In this document: positions 7,844-16,864 of the stretch, piece by piece
Layout of the letters: every line of letters starts with the position of its first letter
Position numbering within the stretch: the first letter of the stretch is position 1
Assembly (NCBI GenBank): GCA_023435305.1
Contig: JAEYRV010000041.1
Coordinates: 1 to 39,239, forward strand
Origin: Bacillota bacterium
Lineage (GTDB): Bacteria; Bacillota; Clostridia; Acetivibrionales; DTU013
Direction: 5' to 3'
Length of the DNA: 39,239 nucleotides
Position numbers and translations under genes: made by a program
The notes under the pieces: model-generated
Databases searched by the model: none
The model's input: the letters and a program-made list of their open reading frames with translations, nothing else
Told to the model about the DNA's origin: nothing

Positions 7844-9424
7844 ATGCCGGATTTCATAAAAAAGTATCTTGATCAATTAAAGGAATTCTGGGGCAGTCTT
7901 GAAAAATCTCAAAAGACACGCCTTTATATCACTTCTGCAATAGTTGTGGCAGCAATAAGCATTTCTATATTTCTGCTGACACGGCCACAGCGCGTCATTC
8001 TTTTCACAAATTCCGACCAGAAGCAGATCGGAGAAATGATAAGCATTCTTAATGAAAACGGTATCTGGAATTCTGCAGAGAACAATGGCACCAGTATCGT
8101 CATCGATCAAAAGGACAACAACAATGCCCAGATCATACTGGCTCAGGCGGGTTATCCCAAAGAGGGGTTTACATTCGAAGATGCCATATCAAGCATCGGA
8201 CTGACTACTACACAGCAGGACAAAGAGCATATCTGGAAGCATCAGGAGGTTTCTGATCTGGAATCAAAGCTGGAAATGCTGGACAACATAGATGAAGCAG
8301 CAGTAAAGCTGGCTACTCCGCCAACCTCGATTTTCCTCAATGCAAACTCTGAAGCGCCAAGGCCGACTGCATATGTAATGGTCAGACCGAACAAAACACT
8401 GACTCCGGCACAGGTCCAGGGCATAGTGATGCTTGTATCCAGAAGTGTGGAAAATCTGGATCCAAATGATGTAACTGTAGTTGACAATAACAGCAATATA
8501 CTCAACGTCACGTCGGGGGAAGATTCCATAAGTGCTGCAAACAGCCAGGAGGAACTCAGAAAAAAGAGGGAAAACGAGCTGGAGCAAAAAGTACTCGACT
8601 ATTTCAGCGGCGGGCAGTTCGACAATTTTGACACGCTCAGAGTCGTTGCCAACGTCACGCTGGATTTTGACAAGGAAAAATCTCAGATCAAATCCATAAC
8701 CAATCCCCAGGGTATGGAAGGCGGAGCCATAATAAGCAGCAGCACCAGTGAAGAGACCGTAAAGAACGGGACCGACGGGGGAGAGCCGGGCCTTGGCACA
8801 AACCCGGGCGAGACGAATGCACCTGGATACCAGATCGGAAACGGTTCGACCTCCGATTATTCAAATAAGCAGGAAGATATAAACTATGGATACGATGAGA
8901 AATTAAGCGAACATGTTAAGGCTACAGGCAAGCTTATACCAACCGAGTCGGGCCTTGCCATATCACTGTGGTACGGCAATAAGGTACCTGATGACTCGAG
9001 GATGGGAGAAGAGTTCATAACGGAGATAAAAGCGGCTGCCAGTACTGCTACAGGAATACCTGTAAAAAATATTTCTGTAAACAAGCTGAAGCTGGCGCCT
9101 CCGGAAGTCGTTGAGGAAAGCGCTGCAGACAGGCTGAGAGAGCTGGTTAGCGATTATGGCTTCTTTGCCCTGATGCTGCTTCTGATAGTGGGCATGCTGA
9201 TATTCGGAATACCCCGCAGGAAGGAGAATGGGCAGGAGACTGTTGCAGTGCCTGTCGCGGGAGGACCCAAATTCATGGTGCCCGATCACGATGAACCCAT
9301 ACCGGAAATAGAACTCGAAGAAAGGTCCGAGATCAAGAAGCAAATCGATAAGTTTGTTAAACAAAAGCCCGACTCTGTGGCGCAGCTTTTGAGAAACTGG
9401 CTGTCTGACGATTGGGACAGTTAA
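7844..9424 (+). CDS. fliF: Flagellar M-ring protein FliF
   Basis: FliF forms the MS-ring in the inner membrane, the base on which rod, export gate and rotor are built. The 526-residue protein has a first membrane helix at about residues 27-47, ring-building YscJ-like domains (GYPKEGFTFEDAISSIGLTTTQQ is typical), and a low-complexity Gly/Thr/Asn-rich periplasmic loop near 300-340. A second membrane helix lies near 438-457, followed by a cytoplasmic tail. The tail end KKQIDKFVKQKPDSVAQLLRNWLSDD is the FliG-binding motif. fliG follows after 24 bp. Confidence 0.97.
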   Translation: MPDFIKKYLDQLKEFWGSLEKSQKTRLYITSAIVVAAISISIFLLTRPQRVILFTNSDQKQIGEMISILNENGIWNSAENNGTSIVIDQKDNNNAQIILAQAGYPKEGFTFEDAISSIGLTTTQQDKEHIWKHQEVSDLESKLEMLDNIDEAAVKLATPPTSIFLNANSEAPRPTAYVMVRPNKTLTPAQVQGIVMLVSRSVENLDPNDVTVVDNNSNILNVTSGEDSISAANSQEELRKKRENELEQKVLDYFSGGQFDNFDTLRVVANVTLDFDKEKSQIKSITNPQGMEGGAIISSSTSEETVKNGTDGGEPGLGTNPGETNAPGYQIGNGSTSDYSNKQEDINYGYDEKLSEHVKATGKLIPTESGLAISLWYGNKVPDDSRMGEEFITEIKAAASTATGIPVKNISVNKLKLAPPEVVEESAADRLRELVSDYGFFALMLLLIVGMLIFGIPRRKENGQETVAVPVAGGPKFMVPDHDEPIPEIELEERSEIKKQIDKFVKQKPDSVAQLLRNWLSDDWDS

Positions 9425-9448
9425 TGCCGTTGATTGGAGAGTAACCGT

Positions 9449-10471
9449 ATGGCAAGGTCAGCTGTAGGAAAATCGGATAGATCCGGCCGGGAGAAGGCCG
9501 CAATGCTGTTGATATCACTCGGTCCAGAAAAATCCGCAGAGATTTTCAAGCATCTGAAGGAAGAGGAGATCGAACAGCTCACCCTTGAAATAGCAAATAT
9601 AAGAACCGTGTCCCCGGAAGAAAAAGAGAGGGTCATGGAAGAATTTTATCAGATATGTCTTGCCCAGGAGTATATAGCCGAGGGTGGTATCGGCTATGCC
9701 AAGGAGATACTTGAGAAAGCCCTTGGCACACAGAAGGCGCTTGACGTGATCAACAAGCTGACCGTATCTCTCCAGGTGAGGCCTTTCGAATTCGTAAGAA
9801 AGGCCGATCCGGCACAGCTCCTGAACTTCATACAGAAGGAGCACCCACAGACCATAGCGCTGATACTGGCATATCTGAAGCCACAGCAGGCTTCCGTGGT
9901 ACTGGCGGCACTTCCCCAGGACAAACAGGCTGATGTTGCAAGGCGTATCGCTGTCATGGACAGGACATCTCCTGAAGTCATCAAGGAAGTCGAAAGGATA
10001 CTTGAAAAAAACCTTTCCTCACTGGTTACAGAAGATTTCACTGCAGCGGGCGGCGTGCAGGCTATCGTCAATATACTCAACACAGTGGACAGAGGAACAG
10101 AGAAATATATAATGGAAACTCTGGAAATAGAGGATACGGATCTGGCAGAGGAAATAAGAAAGAGAATGTTCGTATTCGAGGATATACTCTCACTGGACAA
10201 CCGTTCCATACAGAGATTCCTGAGAGATGTGGAAAACAACCAGCTTGCCATAGCGCTCAAGGGAGCGACAGAGGAAGTCCAGAAGGTGATCTACTCCAAT
10301 ATGTCCAAGAGGCTGTCGGAAATGATCAGGGAGGATATCGAATTTATGGGCCCTGTAAGGCTCAAGGATGTTGAGGAAGCCCAGCAGAAGATAGTCAATA
10401 TCATCAGAAAGCTTGAGGACGCAGGTGAGATCGTCATTTCCAGGGGCGGAGGAGATGAAATAATTGTATAA
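9449..10471 (+). CDS. fliG: Flagellar motor switch protein FliG
   Basis: FliG sits on FliF and FliM and takes the torque from the stator. The 340-residue protein shows the three FliG domains. The N-terminal domain starts REKAAMLLISLG, the middle domain has the FliM-binding EHPQ motif near residue 131, and the C-terminal domain has the charged torque helix (RSIQRFLRDVENNQLAIALKGA). A TTG at 9434 would add five residues but overlaps the GGAGAG ribosome site at 9436-9441. ATG 9449 has correct spacing and is preferred. The end overlaps the start of fliH by 8 nt. Confidence 0.96.
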   Translation: MARSAVGKSDRSGREKAAMLLISLGPEKSAEIFKHLKEEEIEQLTLEIANIRTVSPEEKERVMEEFYQICLAQEYIAEGGIGYAKEILEKALGTQKALDVINKLTVSLQVRPFEFVRKADPAQLLNFIQKEHPQTIALILAYLKPQQASVVLAALPQDKQADVARRIAVMDRTSPEVIKEVERILEKNLSSLVTEDFTAAGGVQAIVNILNTVDRGTEKYIMETLEIEDTDLAEEIRKRMFVFEDILSLDNRSIQRFLRDVENNQLAIALKGATEEVQKVIYSNMSKRLSEMIREDIEFMGPVRLKDVEEAQQKIVNIIRKLEDAGEIVISRGGGDEIIV

Positions 10472-11216
10472 CAAGGTTTTCAAAAATAACCAGGTGACTT
10501 ATGGGAGACCGTATCCGATAAAGGTACCGGTCATTTCACATGAGTTTGCCGAAATGGATGAAGATACGGATAATAATGAAAATGATCAATATGAATCTGC
10601 TGATCCTGAAGAAATACTGGAAAAGGCGAGACAGAAATGTGATGCCATCATAAAAGAGGCCGAACTCGAAGCTGAACGGCTGCTTGACGAGGCAAGGCTG
10701 AAGGCGGAAAAGGAAGCTGAAGCCATGGCCGAGGAGGCGTGGCAGAGAGGGTACGCAGAAGGAATGGAGGCTGCGGCTGAACAAAACAGGTCCATTCTCG
10801 AGGAAGCCAAAGGGATCAGAGAGAGTGCCGCAGAGGAATACGACAGTATATTGGCAGGCATGGAAGCCGATATAGTGGAGCTTGTCATAAAGGCGGCAAG
10901 AAAAGCGGTAGCCGGCGAGCTGGCTACCAACAGGGACGTGATCCTTCAGCTGGTTGCAAGCGCCATTTCAGAATGCTCAAACAAAAACGGAGCCATAGTA
11001 AAGGCTTCACCGACCGACAGTGAATATCTGGAAGAGAACAGAGAAAAGCTCGCAACAATGGTCGAAGGAGCCGATGGGTTGGAGATTAAACCGGACAGCA
11101 TGCTAAAACCGGGTGACTGTATAGTAGAGACGCCTCTTGGGAGCATCGATGCAGGAGCAGGAACAAGGCTGGACAAAATGGAAGAGGCAATCAAAGAGGA
11201 ATACGAAGGCATATGA
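10464..11216 (+). CDS. fliH: Flagellar export regulator FliH
   Basis: FliH holds the FliI ATPase and links it to the C-ring and FlhA. The 250-residue product has an acidic N-terminal segment and a long Glu/Ala/Lys-rich coiled coil (about residues 50-125, with repeated EA/KA pairs). The C-terminal FliH/SctL domain contains DIVELVIKAARKAVAGELATNRDVI. The start is TTG 10464 with GGAGGAG at 10448-10454, overlapping the end of fliG, so translation is probably coupled. The low sequence identity usual for FliH makes position and domain order the main support. Confidence 0.92.
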   Translation: MYNKVFKNNQVTYGRPYPIKVPVISHEFAEMDEDTDNNENDQYESADPEEILEKARQKCDAIIKEAELEAERLLDEARLKAEKEAEAMAEEAWQRGYAEGMEAAAEQNRSILEEAKGIRESAAEEYDSILAGMEADIVELVIKAARKAVAGELATNRDVILQLVASAISECSNKNGAIVKASPTDSEYLEENREKLATMVEGADGLEIKPDSMLKPGDCIVETPLGSIDAGAGTRLDKMEEAIKEEYEGI

Positions 11217-11237
11217 TTCCGGGGAGGTTTTGGCACA

Positions 11238-12548
11238 GTGCAGATAAGCCTTCAAAAATATCATGATATATTGGACAAATCTGATTTTCTCAAATACTTC
11301 GGCAGGGTATCCAAGGTGGTCGGTCTCACTATAGAATCCGACGGACCCGAGGTCGATGTCGGCGAGCTATGCAAGATCCATGCTTCAAAGGGAAAAAGAA
11401 TAATACAGTCAGAGGTCGTAGGTTTTAAGGACAACAAGGTGCTGCTGATGCCTTTGGGCGAAATGACGGGTATTGGGCCGGGCAATCTGGTAGTGGCCTC
11501 TGATTCGGTATTGAAGGTCGGTGTGGGCAAAAGCCTGACAGGGCGTGTGCTGGACGGCCTTGGATTTCCCATTGACTCAAAGGAGCCCTTCAGAGCGGAG
11601 CAGTATTATCCCATTAATAACAGTCCGCCACATCCTCTGAACAGAAAACGTATCACAGAGCCCCTGACATTGGGGATCAAATCCATCGACGGACTGCTGA
11701 CGGTAGGCAAGGGTCAGCGTATCGGAATCTTTGCCGGCAGCGGCGTGGGCAAGAGTACACTCATGGGTATGATAGCCAGAAACACCAAAGCGGATGTGAA
11801 TGTCATCGCTCTTATTGGAGAGCGCGGCAGAGAGGTGCGGGAGTTCCTTGAAAAGGATCTTAAAGAGGAAGGCTTGTCACGCTCTGTCGTAGTAGTGGCT
11901 ACATCTGATCAGCCTGCCCTTGTCAGACTGAAAGGGGCATATGTTGCCACAGCCATCGCAGAGTATTTCAGGGATCAGGGCAGGGATGTGCTGCTGCTCA
12001 TGGACTCTCTGACACGTTTTGCAATGGCACAGAGAGAAGTAGGTCTGTCCATAGGCGAACCGCCTGTATCAAGAGGGTATACGCCCTCAGTCTTCGGAGC
12101 CATGCCCAAGCTGCTGGAACGGGCAGGCAACTCTGAAAAGGGCTCTATCACAGGGTTGTATACAGTCCTTGTAGATGGAGACGACATGACAGAGCCAGTC
12201 ACAGATACAGCAAGGGGCATACTTGACGGTCATATAGTACTGTCACGCTCTCTGGCAAACAGAAATCAGTATCCTGCCATCGATGTGCTGGCCAGTGTCA
12301 GCCGTGTCATGTCTGATATTATTTCAAAGGAACACAAATACGCAGCAGCCGAGGTGAAAAAAGCTCTGGCCATCTACAGGGATGCGGAGGATCTGATAAA
12401 TATAGGCGCTTATGTCAAGGGCAGCAATGAGAAGATAGATCATGCGCTGAGCCTTATAGACGGAATACTTGGTTTTATTCAGCAATCAACGGAAGACAGG
12501 TTCACCTTTGATGAGGTACTTGACCTGCTCGAAGGAATTCTCCGTTAG
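11238..12548 (+). CDS. fliI: Flagellum-specific ATP synthase FliI
   Basis: FliI is the export ATPase that releases chaperones and unfolds substrates; it is related to the F1 beta subunit. The 436-residue length is normal. Walker A is AGSGVGKST at 166-174. Other signatures are IGERGREVREFLEKDL, the Walker B strand RDVLLLMDSLTRFAMAQREVGLSIGEPP, and the invariant PPVSRGYTPSVF-type loop. The start is a GTG with GGGGAGG at 11221-11227. It lies between its partners fliH and fliJ. Confidence 0.97.
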   Translation: MQISLQKYHDILDKSDFLKYFGRVSKVVGLTIESDGPEVDVGELCKIHASKGKRIIQSEVVGFKDNKVLLMPLGEMTGIGPGNLVVASDSVLKVGVGKSLTGRVLDGLGFPIDSKEPFRAEQYYPINNSPPHPLNRKRITEPLTLGIKSIDGLLTVGKGQRIGIFAGSGVGKSTLMGMIARNTKADVNVIALIGERGREVREFLEKDLKEEGLSRSVVVVATSDQPALVRLKGAYVATAIAEYFRDQGRDVLLLMDSLTRFAMAQREVGLSIGEPPVSRGYTPSVFGAMPKLLERAGNSEKGSITGLYTVLVDGDDMTEPVTDTARGILDGHIVLSRSLANRNQYPAIDVLASVSRVMSDIISKEHKYAAAEVKKALAIYRDAEDLINIGAYVKGSNEKIDHALSLIDGILGFIQQSTEDRFTFDEVLDLLEGILR

Positions 12549-12564
12549 TGTCAGGGGTGGATAA

Positions 12565-13014
12565 ATGGCAAAATTCCTGTTCAAGCTCCAGCCGGTCCTG
12601 AATTTGAAACAGCAGCAGGAAGAGAACAAAAAAAATGAGCTGGGAAAAGCCGTACAGATGCTGGAGGCTGAAAAACACAGGCTGGCTGAGTTGGAAAACT
12701 CACTGGCTGCTGCAGTCGAAGAGTTTAATGAAAAAACAAGAAAAACAACAGTTCATAAACTTATAGAGTTCAATGATTACCTTTCTGTGCTCAATTCCAA
12801 AATCAAGTCTCAAAAAGAAAATGTAAACAATGCCGCTTCGTATGTCGATAAAGTAAGAGAAGAGTTATTGACAGCAGTAAAGGAACGGAAGATACTGGAA
12901 AAGCTCAAAGAAAAAAAACATGATGAATACCTGATCGAGCAGAAAAAGCTCGAGCAGAAAACAAATGATGAAATCGTCAGCTACAACCATAATGAGAGTA
13001 GTGCGGGAGATTGA
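12565..13014 (+). CDS. fliJ: Flagellar export protein FliJ
   Basis: FliJ is the central stalk of the FliI hexamer and an escort for export chaperones. The 149-residue product starts MAKFLFKLQPVLNLKQQQEE, the typical FliJ opening, and is an almost continuous antiparallel coiled coil rich in Lys, Glu and Gln. It follows fliI by 16 bp and its stop lies 2 bp before the next gene. FliJ sequences diverge strongly, but position and form agree. Confidence 0.92.
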   Translation: MAKFLFKLQPVLNLKQQQEENKKNELGKAVQMLEAEKHRLAELENSLAAAVEEFNEKTRKTTVHKLIEFNDYLSVLNSKIKSQKENVNNAASYVDKVREELLTAVKERKILEKLKEKKHDEYLIEQKKLEQKTNDEIVSYNHNESSAGD

Positions 13015-13016
13015 TG

Positions 13017-13811
13017 ATGCCAGGTAAATCGGAAGCGAAAAAAGGCGAAAAGAAAAAGAGAAGCAAACTCTTTACCATATTTATGATCCTTTTGGATGTT
13101 GTTATCATAGCCGCAGCATTTGGCGCCGTTTTCTATTTTATTTTTTACAATAACATAGGAGGGGTCACTGAAAGGTATTACTCGACAGTAAAGAGCATAC
13201 CATTGCTGAATCTTGCCCTTCCGGAGGCGCCGGACCCGCTGAGCCCCAAGTATATGACCCAGGGTGAAATAGTAGAAAAGTATACGGAATACAAGGCTGA
13301 AGTTGAGCAGCTGAAGAAGCAGCTGGAAGAGGCTGATAAAAAAACAGGTGAGCTGCAGGTATTCAAGGATGATTATGACAAGCTTATATATGAGGCCCAG
13401 ACACTGCTTCAGTCCTTGGAAATGAGGGAGACGGCCATCACTGCAAAAGAACAGCAGCTGGCAGATCAAAGGGCAGAGCTGGACGAAGCAATTGCAAACA
13501 GTGACAGGGAAGCTTTTATGGAATACTTCGAGACTATGGACCCGGATAATGCCGCAGTGCTTTATGAAAGGGCAGTCATTCAGCAGCAGGTCGATGCAGA
13601 GGTCAAGAAATTCGCTCAGATATATGCCGAGATGGATCCGGCCTCCGCAGCAGCTATATTTGAACAGCTTGGTGCATCAAAGCTGGATATGATAACCGAA
13701 ACGCTAAAGGCAATGAGCAAGAAAAATTCTTCAGAGATACTTGAGGCCATGACGCCGGAATTCGCGGCGAGGGTCACTGAAAGGCTCAATGCACTCTATA
13801 GGGGTGATTGA
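13017..13811 (+). CDS. MotE-like flagellar protein with MgtE_N domain
   Basis: The product (about 264 residues) has a basic start, one membrane helix (about residues 22-42), a coiled coil (about 90-165) and a C-terminal MgtE intracellular N-domain-like helical repeat (EYFETMDPDNAAVLYE, IYAEMDPASAAAIFEQL). This is the layout of MotE, which in alphaproteobacteria is a periplasmic MotC chaperone. It also matches the Bacillus YlxF protein found at the same place in the fla/che operon. Firmicutes lack MotC, so the role here is unknown; the position between fliJ and fliK suggests assembly or length control. ATG 13017 is chosen for 7-nt spacing from GGGAG; ATG 13014 is also possible. Confidence 0.8.
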   Translation: MPGKSEAKKGEKKKRSKLFTIFMILLDVVIIAAAFGAVFYFIFYNNIGGVTERYYSTVKSIPLLNLALPEAPDPLSPKYMTQGEIVEKYTEYKAEVEQLKKQLEEADKKTGELQVFKDDYDKLIYEAQTLLQSLEMRETAITAKEQQLADQRAELDEAIANSDREAFMEYFETMDPDNAAVLYERAVIQQQVDAEVKKFAQIYAEMDPASAAAIFEQLGASKLDMITETLKAMSKKNSSEILEAMTPEFAARVTERLNALYRGD

Positions 13812-13840
13812 TAAATAGTAAATCGAGAGGAGGTGAAAAA

Positions 13841-15415
13841 GTGAATTTTAGTGAACTTATGATGGGCAGCATCACAGCGGACCAAACGACTGCCATATTC
13901 AAGAATGAGACCAGACAGACCGGCCCCGGCAAAAGCAGCGGGAATTCATTCGCACAGATAATGGACTCGAGGATGAACGGAACGTCAGTCAAAACCGAAA
14001 ATATAGCCGTACAGTCATCATCAAAGGGATTCGTTGAACAAGGCGAGCCATTGTACAAATCCTACAGGCAGCTCAGAGAAAGCATTCAAAAAACAGGATC
14101 GAAGGATGGGCAAACTGTGGGGAAAGCATCATCGGAGGATAAGATCGAGTGGCAGGATGATGGCAAAAGTAAAAAGTCCAAAGGAACAGAAAAGACCACT
14201 TCAAACAATGTGATGCAGATATTGGCACAGCTGCTTGGAGTGGATCAAGCGGTTTTAAGCAAGCTGCTTACTGAAAACGGAGTGTCTCCCGAGACACTGA
14301 ACAGCCTTGAGAGCGCAGAAGATCCCGCATTGATTTTATCCGATGCTCTTGGACTGGAGCCGGTACAGGAGGGAACCCTAAGGACGCTGCTTGAAATGAT
14401 CAATGGTACTGCAGCCACAGACTCACAAAGTGAGGAAATCCCGGTGATGATACCATTCGATTCCCAAAGTCAGCTGTCACATGAGGCTTCAGAGATCGAT
14501 GACTCAGCAGACGCCAAGGCTGAAATGCCAAAGACTGATATGGATCCGGTCATTGAACAGCTTTTGGCAAAGATTTCGGACAAGCTGGATGAATTTGCGG
14601 AAAGGCTGTTATCGGAGCAGGATACAGTTAAGGATGAAATCGGGAAACTACTGGCGCCAATGCTTAAAGAATCCGAAAACATAAAACAGAATGTGGTTGA
14701 GGAAGGAAAAACACTGGATTTGGGCAGCGATCCAATCGAAGGCATAAAGGACACCGACGGAAAAAGCGTAAGGGAAACGAAATCCAAAGGTGAAGATACC
14801 GATGAAAAGAATGATCTTCAAATGAAGGATGGAAACCAGGAGCAAGGGATTGCACCAAAGCCGGTACAACAAGGTGATGAAAGTATACAGTACATGTTGG
14901 CGAACACAGCCTCCGACAGCGCCGGAACAGAAGCCACAGGACGTATTGCTTCACAAAAGCAGACGGTGCCGGCAAGAGAGATCATTGGACAGATAGTGGA
15001 AAAGGCAGGTACTGTGATCACCCAGGACAAAGCTGAAATGGTTATGGAGCTCAAGCCAGAAAGTCTGGGCAGGATATCTCTTAAGGTGATCACCGAAAAC
15101 GGCATCGTAATGGCCAAGTTCGTAGCAGAAAGCAGACAGGTCCAGCAGGTACTGGAGACCAACATGCAGATGCTGAAGGATTCGCTGGAAAGACAAGGCA
15201 TCAATGTACAGAGTCTCAGCGTATCTGTCAGACAGGACGGGCGGCAGCAGGAGGAAAACAACAGGCAGCAGTACGGTAATACACAGCGTATCGGCAACAG
15301 AAGGTCCATGACAGGAGCGAAAGCAGTCGAGGGCATTGCAGCAGGATATGTTGAAGCAGAAACCGTGAAAAACCCGTATATGTGGGAAAGCAGTACAATA
15401 AATCTTACAGCATAG
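13841..15415 (+). CDS. fliK: Flagellar hook-length control protein FliK
   Basis: FliK measures the hook and then switches FlhB from rod/hook to filament export. The 524-residue protein has a long, polar, low-complexity N-terminal part (the ruler) and a C-terminal Flg_hook domain. The core ELKPESLGRISLKVITENG is followed by VQQVLETNMQMLKDSLERQGINVQSLSVSV, then a Gln/Asn/Arg-rich tail. A TTG at 13808 is in frame, but the strong GAGGAGGTG at 13827-13835 points to GTG 13841. It is upstream of flgD, as expected. Confidence 0.92.
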   Translation: MNFSELMMGSITADQTTAIFKNETRQTGPGKSSGNSFAQIMDSRMNGTSVKTENIAVQSSSKGFVEQGEPLYKSYRQLRESIQKTGSKDGQTVGKASSEDKIEWQDDGKSKKSKGTEKTTSNNVMQILAQLLGVDQAVLSKLLTENGVSPETLNSLESAEDPALILSDALGLEPVQEGTLRTLLEMINGTAATDSQSEEIPVMIPFDSQSQLSHEASEIDDSADAKAEMPKTDMDPVIEQLLAKISDKLDEFAERLLSEQDTVKDEIGKLLAPMLKESENIKQNVVEEGKTLDLGSDPIEGIKDTDGKSVRETKSKGEDTDEKNDLQMKDGNQEQGIAPKPVQQGDESIQYMLANTASDSAGTEATGRIASQKQTVPAREIIGQIVEKAGTVITQDKAEMVMELKPESLGRISLKVITENGIVMAKFVAESRQVQQVLETNMQMLKDSLERQGINVQSLSVSVRQDGRQQEENNRQQYGNTQRIGNRRSMTGAKAVEGIAAGYVEAETVKNPYMWESSTINLTA

Positions 15416-15426
15416 GAGGTGAATTA

Positions 15427-16332
15427 ATGAGCGTATCAGCAGCAAATAATCAAAAAACAATACAACAGATAATCGATGACAATGCATCAAGAATTGGCAA
15501 CAGAGATACGGGAGACCTTGGCAAGGACGATTTTTTGAATCTTCTGGTAACACAGCTAAGATATCAGGATCCGCTGAATCCTACAGACGACAAGGAATTT
15601 ATAGGTCAAATGGCACAGTTCAGCTCACTGGAGCAGATGCAGAACCTCAATACCAGCTTTTCGGCCAGCAAAGCATACAGCCTGATAGGAAAGAGCGTTC
15701 TTGCAAACGTAGTCGATCCGACAACTAAAGAGATAACCGAAGTAGCAGGAGATGTTTCAAGTGTCAGCTTCAGCGGCGGCAAGTATTACGTGGTGGTAAG
15801 GGGCACAGAGGTAGCGGTGGATGACATCGTTGAAGTAACCGAAGGTACATATGCTTCACAGAGTAATCTTTCCCAGTTCACGAACCTCATAGGCTACAAG
15901 GTCAACGGTATAGTTTACAATCCTAAAGACGGTGATATGATCAAGGTGACAGGAACAGTTCAATCTCTGCAAAAGGGTGTATATGAGGATTACGCAGTGA
16001 TGGACGGAGTGAGTGTTGAAATAGCCGGACTGGATACCGCAGTAAAGACAACTGATACAGAGTATATCAAGAACACTTTGACAACTGCTTATCAAAACGG
16101 TGAAGAGATCAATCTGATCATCAAGGACAGCAGTACCGGAAGGCGAGTACCCGTATCAGCAACTATCGCTGAACTGAATATTTCAAACAGCGGTAAGATC
16201 ACAGCAGTGCTCAATGGCGTGCATGTTCCTCTCGAAAGTATAACCAATATCACTAAACAGTCTCAGGGAACGCAAGGCAGTACTGAAACAACTGGCGATG
16301 TTGAACAGGCAGGTGATGACGATGGTAATTGA
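15427..16332 (+). CDS. flgD: Flagellar hook-capping protein FlgD
   Basis: FlgD caps the growing hook and guides FlgE polymerisation. The 301-residue protein has the conserved N-terminal export and capping region (GKDDFLNLLVTQLRYQDPLNPTD then EFIGQMAQFSSLEQMQNLN, about residues 35-80) followed by beta-rich domains. It is longer than the 220-240 residues of enteric FlgD, mainly through extra C-terminal beta sequence and a Gly/Thr/Gln-rich tail. ATG 15427 follows GGAGGTG at 15415-15421 and is better than the in-frame ATG at 15382, which lies inside fliK. It overlaps the next gene by 11 nt. Confidence 0.94.
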   Translation: MSVSAANNQKTIQQIIDDNASRIGNRDTGDLGKDDFLNLLVTQLRYQDPLNPTDDKEFIGQMAQFSSLEQMQNLNTSFSASKAYSLIGKSVLANVVDPTTKEITEVAGDVSSVSFSGGKYYVVVRGTEVAVDDIVEVTEGTYASQSNLSQFTNLIGYKVNGIVYNPKDGDMIKVTGTVQSLQKGVYEDYAVMDGVSVEIAGLDTAVKTTDTEYIKNTLTTAYQNGEEINLIIKDSSTGRRVPVSATIAELNISNSGKITAVLNGVHVPLESITNITKQSQGTQGSTETTGDVEQAGDDDGN

Positions 16333-16732
16333 TAATATTGGAAACAGCATCAACAGACCAGTCATAACCGGTAAACCGCAAATATCCGGAACAAGACCGG
16401 CGGTCACTCAGCAGAGGCAGCATAATACAGCAGCAGTAAGCTTCGAAAGCATACTGAGACAGCAGCAGACCGGAAGTGAAGAAATCAAGTTTTCCAAGCA
16501 TGCAGAGTTCAGGCTCCAGTCAAGAAACATAAGCCTGACACAGGCTCAGAAGGATAAAATGAAGGAGGCTGTGGCAAAGGCGGAATCAAAGGGAGTCAGG
16601 GATTCACTGGTACTGATGGACGATCTGGCATTCGTGGTAAACATCAGGAACAGGACGGTCATCACAGCGGCAAACAGCAGTGAACTGAAGGAAAACGTTT
16701 TTACGAATATCGACGGAGCAGTAATAGTATAA
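16322..16732 (+). CDS. TIGR02530-type flagellar operon protein
   Basis: The 136-residue product matches in form the small flagellar operon protein (TIGR02530) found between flgD and flgE in many Firmicutes. It has a disordered N-terminus and a conserved C-terminal block, with IKFSKHAEFRLQSRNISLTQAQKDKMKEAVAKAESKGVRDSLVLMDDLAFVVNIRNRTVITA. No enzyme motif is visible. Its function is unknown, with hook assembly the likely context. ATG 16322 follows AGGTGA at 16311-16316, inside the end of flgD. Confidence 0.85.
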   Translation: MVIDNIGNSINRPVITGKPQISGTRPAVTQQRQHNTAAVSFESILRQQQTGSEEIKFSKHAEFRLQSRNISLTQAQKDKMKEAVAKAESKGVRDSLVLMDDLAFVVNIRNRTVITAANSSELKENVFTNIDGAVIV

Positions 16733-16864
16733 CAGCCGGACCCTTTCGGGAGGCTGAACATCCCTGAATGACGGAGGGGATGGAAAAAGGATGCGGACAT
16801 CCGGAGCAGGATAAACTGCCGGGAATGATGCCGCTTAAACGACGAAGGAGGTCGAACAGACGAT
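16733..16864 (+). promoter_or_regulatory. Structured leader upstream of flgE
   Basis: The 132-nt gap before flgE is GC-rich and can form several hairpins in a row. H1 is CAGCC/GGCTG enclosing CCC/GGG (16733-16756). H2 is CATCCC/GGGATG (16759-16782). H3 is GGATG/CATCC with a CGGA loop (16789-16802). H4 is GCAG/CTGC (16806-16819). H5 is CGAC/GTCG (16840-16854), whose loop and 3' arm hold the Shine-Dalgarno AAGGAGG. No T-run follows, so it is not a terminator. It does not match any riboswitch class I can recall. A role in translation control of the hook gene is inferred. Confidence 0.4.
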
